From an uncultured Alphaproteobacteria bacterium (GTDB lineage: Bacteria; Pseudomonadota; Alphaproteobacteria; Rhizobiales; Aestuariivirgaceae), in assembly GCA_937870685.1 (NCBI GenBank), contig CALMZX010000077.1, positions 1 to 64,000 of the forward strand: a stretch of 64,000 nucleotides of DNA, given 5' to 3'. The notes beneath the pieces are model-generated. The model was not told the origin of the DNA. It did not search any database and worked only from the letters and a program-made list of their open reading frames with translations. Below, in pieces: positions 62,505 through 64,000 of this stretch (its first letter is position 1; each line of letters opens with the position of its first letter). Both the position numbers and the translations under genes were made by a program.

Positions 62505-63655
62505 GCATCTTCCCAAGTGGCACGAAAGCGCTTGTGAAGCAACCGCGCGGGATCGGCGGCGTGGGCCATGATCACGGCGGCAATGCGCTGCGAGGCCTTG
62601 CCGTCGCCATAGGGATTGCTGACCATTTTCCGCCCCCCGGCCAACGCATCGGCCATGGCTGCGAGAATGGCGGCGGGCTCGGCCGGGCAATCCGCGACAG
62701 ACGCTGCCTTGAGTCTGCCATCTTGCCGCGTCCCCACATTGACCGTGGGAATGCCCATGCTGGGCGCCTCGTAAAGCCCGCTGGAGGAATTGCCCACCAT
62801 CACCGAACAATGCGCAAGCGCATTCACAAAGAGGGCATTGCCAAGCGACGGCACGAGAACCGCATTGCTCCGCTGCTCCACGAGGTTTTCAAGCATACGC
62901 GTGATGCCGAGGCGGCCCGTATCGGCATTGGTGCCTGAAATCAGCAATGCATGGCTTTCATCCAGCCCGGCGAGGGCTGACACCAGTGCCCGGGCCTCTG
63001 CTGCCGGGTCTTCCGCCAGCGTCACCGGATGCATGGTGACGAGCACCACGGCTCGCGCATCGGCGAGGCCCACCTCCGCGAGGAATGCGGCACGCGCCAT
63101 GATGGGGACAGAGAGAAGCAGGTCAAGCGACGTGCTGCCCACCATGTGCACCCGCCCGGGATCCTCCCCCATCTGTATGAGGCGCTGCGCCGAAATCCCG
63201 TTGCTTGGGAAATGCAGGTGCGAGAGCTTGCTCACCGCATGGCGAATGGCATCATCCACCGCGCCTTCCGAAACATCACCACCGCAGAGATGGGCGATGG
63301 GAATGCGGGCCATCATGGCGGCGGAGGCAGCGGCAAGTGTCTCGTACCGGTCACCGAGAAGGAACATCATGTCGGGCTTCACGCGCGCGATCACCCCGGC
63401 CATGCCGGACAGGATACGCGCCATGGCGCCAGTCGTCTCCACCGCGCTGTCGCCCGACAAGACGGGATCAACAATCTCGATGTCATCAAAACCCGCGGCG
63501 CGGATCATGCTGAGGGTGCCGCCAGACGCAGCATCCAGGTGCTGGCCAGTCACAGCCAGCCGCACGTCCATTGCCGGATCCGCGCGCATGGTCTCCAGCG
63601 GCTTGACGAGATAGCCCCAGTCCGCACGACTTCCGCTGACGGCAAGAAGCCGCAT
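62501..63655 (-). CDS. legG: Hydrolysing UDP/GDP-sugar 2-epimerase (NeuC/LegG-like)
   Basis: A 384-residue WecB/NeuC-family enzyme. SGSRADWGYLVKPLETMRADP at the start, FLLGDRYETLAAASAAMMARIPIAHLCGGDVSEGAVDDAIRHAVSKLSHLHFPSN, and MVGNSSSGLYEAPSMGIPTVNVGTRQ are diagnostic. It releases a free 2-epimerised hexose for the synthase. I use ATG 63655. The longer track ORF reads into the next gene's frame. Confidence 0.9.
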   Translation of the reverse strand: MRLLAVSGSRADWGYLVKPLETMRADPAMDVRLAVTGQHLDAASGGTLSMIRAAGFDDIEIVDPVLSGDSAVETTGAMARILSGMAGVIARVKPDMMFLLGDRYETLAAASAAMMARIPIAHLCGGDVSEGAVDDAIRHAVSKLSHLHFPSNGISAQRLIQMGEDPGRVHMVGSTSLDLLLSVPIMARAAFLAEVGLADARAVVLVTMHPVTLAEDPAAEARALVSALAGLDESHALLISGTNADTGRLGITRMLENLVEQRSNAVLVPSLGNALFVNALAHCSVMVGNSSSGLYEAPSMGIPTVNVGTRQDGRLKAASVADCPAEPAAILAAMADALAGGRKMVSNPYGDGKASQRIAAVIMAHAADPARLLHKRFRATWEDA

Positions 63656-63665
63656 GGCGCGTTGC

Positions 63666-64000
63666 TCAGATGTTGTAGCGGTCATGATCGTAACGGGCCA
63701 GGTTGGCAGGCTCCATGAACCATTGCGCCGTCTCCGCGAGGCCGCGACGGAACCCTTCCAGGCCGCCATGCGCCGGGTTCCAGCCAAAGGCCGCCTGTGC
63801 CTTGGCGGTGCCGGCAAAGAGCCGTTCCACTTCGCTGGCGGCCGGACGCAGGCGCTGGGCATCTTCCACGAAGGCGATCTCCCTGCCCATCACCTCCGCG
63901 ATCAGGCGTGCCGTATCCAGCACCGAAATCTCGAAACCGCTGCCGATGTTGGTGACACTGCCGACAATCGCATCGCAGGCAGCCGCTGCGATGAAGCCCT
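63666..64000 (-). CDS. legB: NAD-dependent sugar 4,6-dehydratase, C-terminal part (LegB-like, partial)
   Basis: The frame runs through the window edge. Beyond the track's start the strand reads GFIAAAACDAIVGSVTNIGSGFEISVLDT, then RLIAEVMGREIAFVEDAQRLRPAASEVERLFAGTAKAQAAFGW. The NIGSGFEISVLDT and SEVERL...AQAAFGW segments match extended SDR sugar dehydratases of the legionaminate pathway (LegB). Only ~110 C-terminal residues are visible. It ends 11 bases before the epimerase start and is in the same operon. Confidence 0.75.
   Translation of the reverse strand, partial: GFIAAAACDAIVGSVTNIGSGFEISVLDTARLIAEVMGREIAFVEDAQRLRPAASEVERLFAGTAKAQAAFGWNPAHGGLEGFRRGLAETAQWFMEPANLARYDHDRYNI

Noticed and set aside
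1-64000. CRISPR array, prophage or insertion sequence
   Set aside because: I saw no regularly spaced direct repeats with spacers, no integrase or phage structural genes and no transposase. The repeats present are palindromic elements and one direct-repeat pair.

Overview
The window looks like a chromosomal segment of a high-GC alphaproteobacterium, probably in or near the Hyphomicrobiales/Rhizobiales. Evidence for this is the conserved order DUF177 - plsX - fabH - ihfA - MerR, the tkt - DUF4164 - zapA order, a CBP3-type cytochrome bc1 chaperone next to bamE, DUF2842 next to a CtaA-type heme A synthase, and many short GC-rich palindromic repeats between genes. No rRNA, phage, insertion sequence or CRISPR array is visible. 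One tRNA (Pro, GGG) is present.

Layout. 0-2.8 kb: secreted and outer-membrane proteins separated by palindromic repeats that end in terminators. 2.8-8.7 kb: housekeeping (metallohydrolase, bamE, bc1 chaperone, fatty-acid/phospholipid initiation, IHF alpha, MerR). 8.8-20.7 kb: an exopolysaccharide locus with two flippases, GT2, O-antigen ligase/polymerase-like protein, undecaprenyl-phosphate sugar transferase, GT4, a Wza-like lipoprotein and a divergent Wzc-like protein whose kinase domain appears dead, plus a polysaccharide deacetylase. 20.7-27.8 kb: heme A synthase, metY-type sulfhydrylase, cytochrome b561, small enzymes and the rplM-rpsI operon. 27.9-35.6 kb: an accessory stretch with a truncated DUF11/EF-hand surface protein, an SGNH autotransporter lacking its nucleophile serine and flanked by 80-nt direct repeats, a repeat-rich 0.9-kb non-coding zone and a HigBA toxin-antitoxin pair. 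35.6-51.1 kb: tkt, zapA, uvrB, a nitrate/sulfonate-type ABC importer with its GntR regulator, inositol monophosphatase, acyltransferase and assorted small proteins.

51.3-64 kb is the most interesting part: a surface-glycan locus. On the plus strand an MBOAT acyltransferase and an SGNH-like partner are followed by a surface-carbohydrate protein, a polysaccharide deacetylase, a methyltransferase, an AAC(3)-type N-acetyltransferase, a stand-alone adenylation enzyme and an acyl carrier protein. Converging on them from the minus strand is a tightly overlapping legionaminic/sialic-type nonulosonic acid operon: CMP-sugar synthetase, CBS-nucleotidyltransferase, synthase, hydrolysing 2-epimerase and a dehydratase cut by the window edge.

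My working reading is that the nonulosonic acid is made by the minus-strand genes. The plus-strand cassette would then activate an amino or acyl group on the carrier protein, methylate it and attach it to the glycan. Together with the MBOAT/SGNH pair, this set covers the four role types of the Gram-positive Dlt system (adenylation, carrier, MBOAT, SGNH). This is inference from families and gene order, not a demonstrated pathway.
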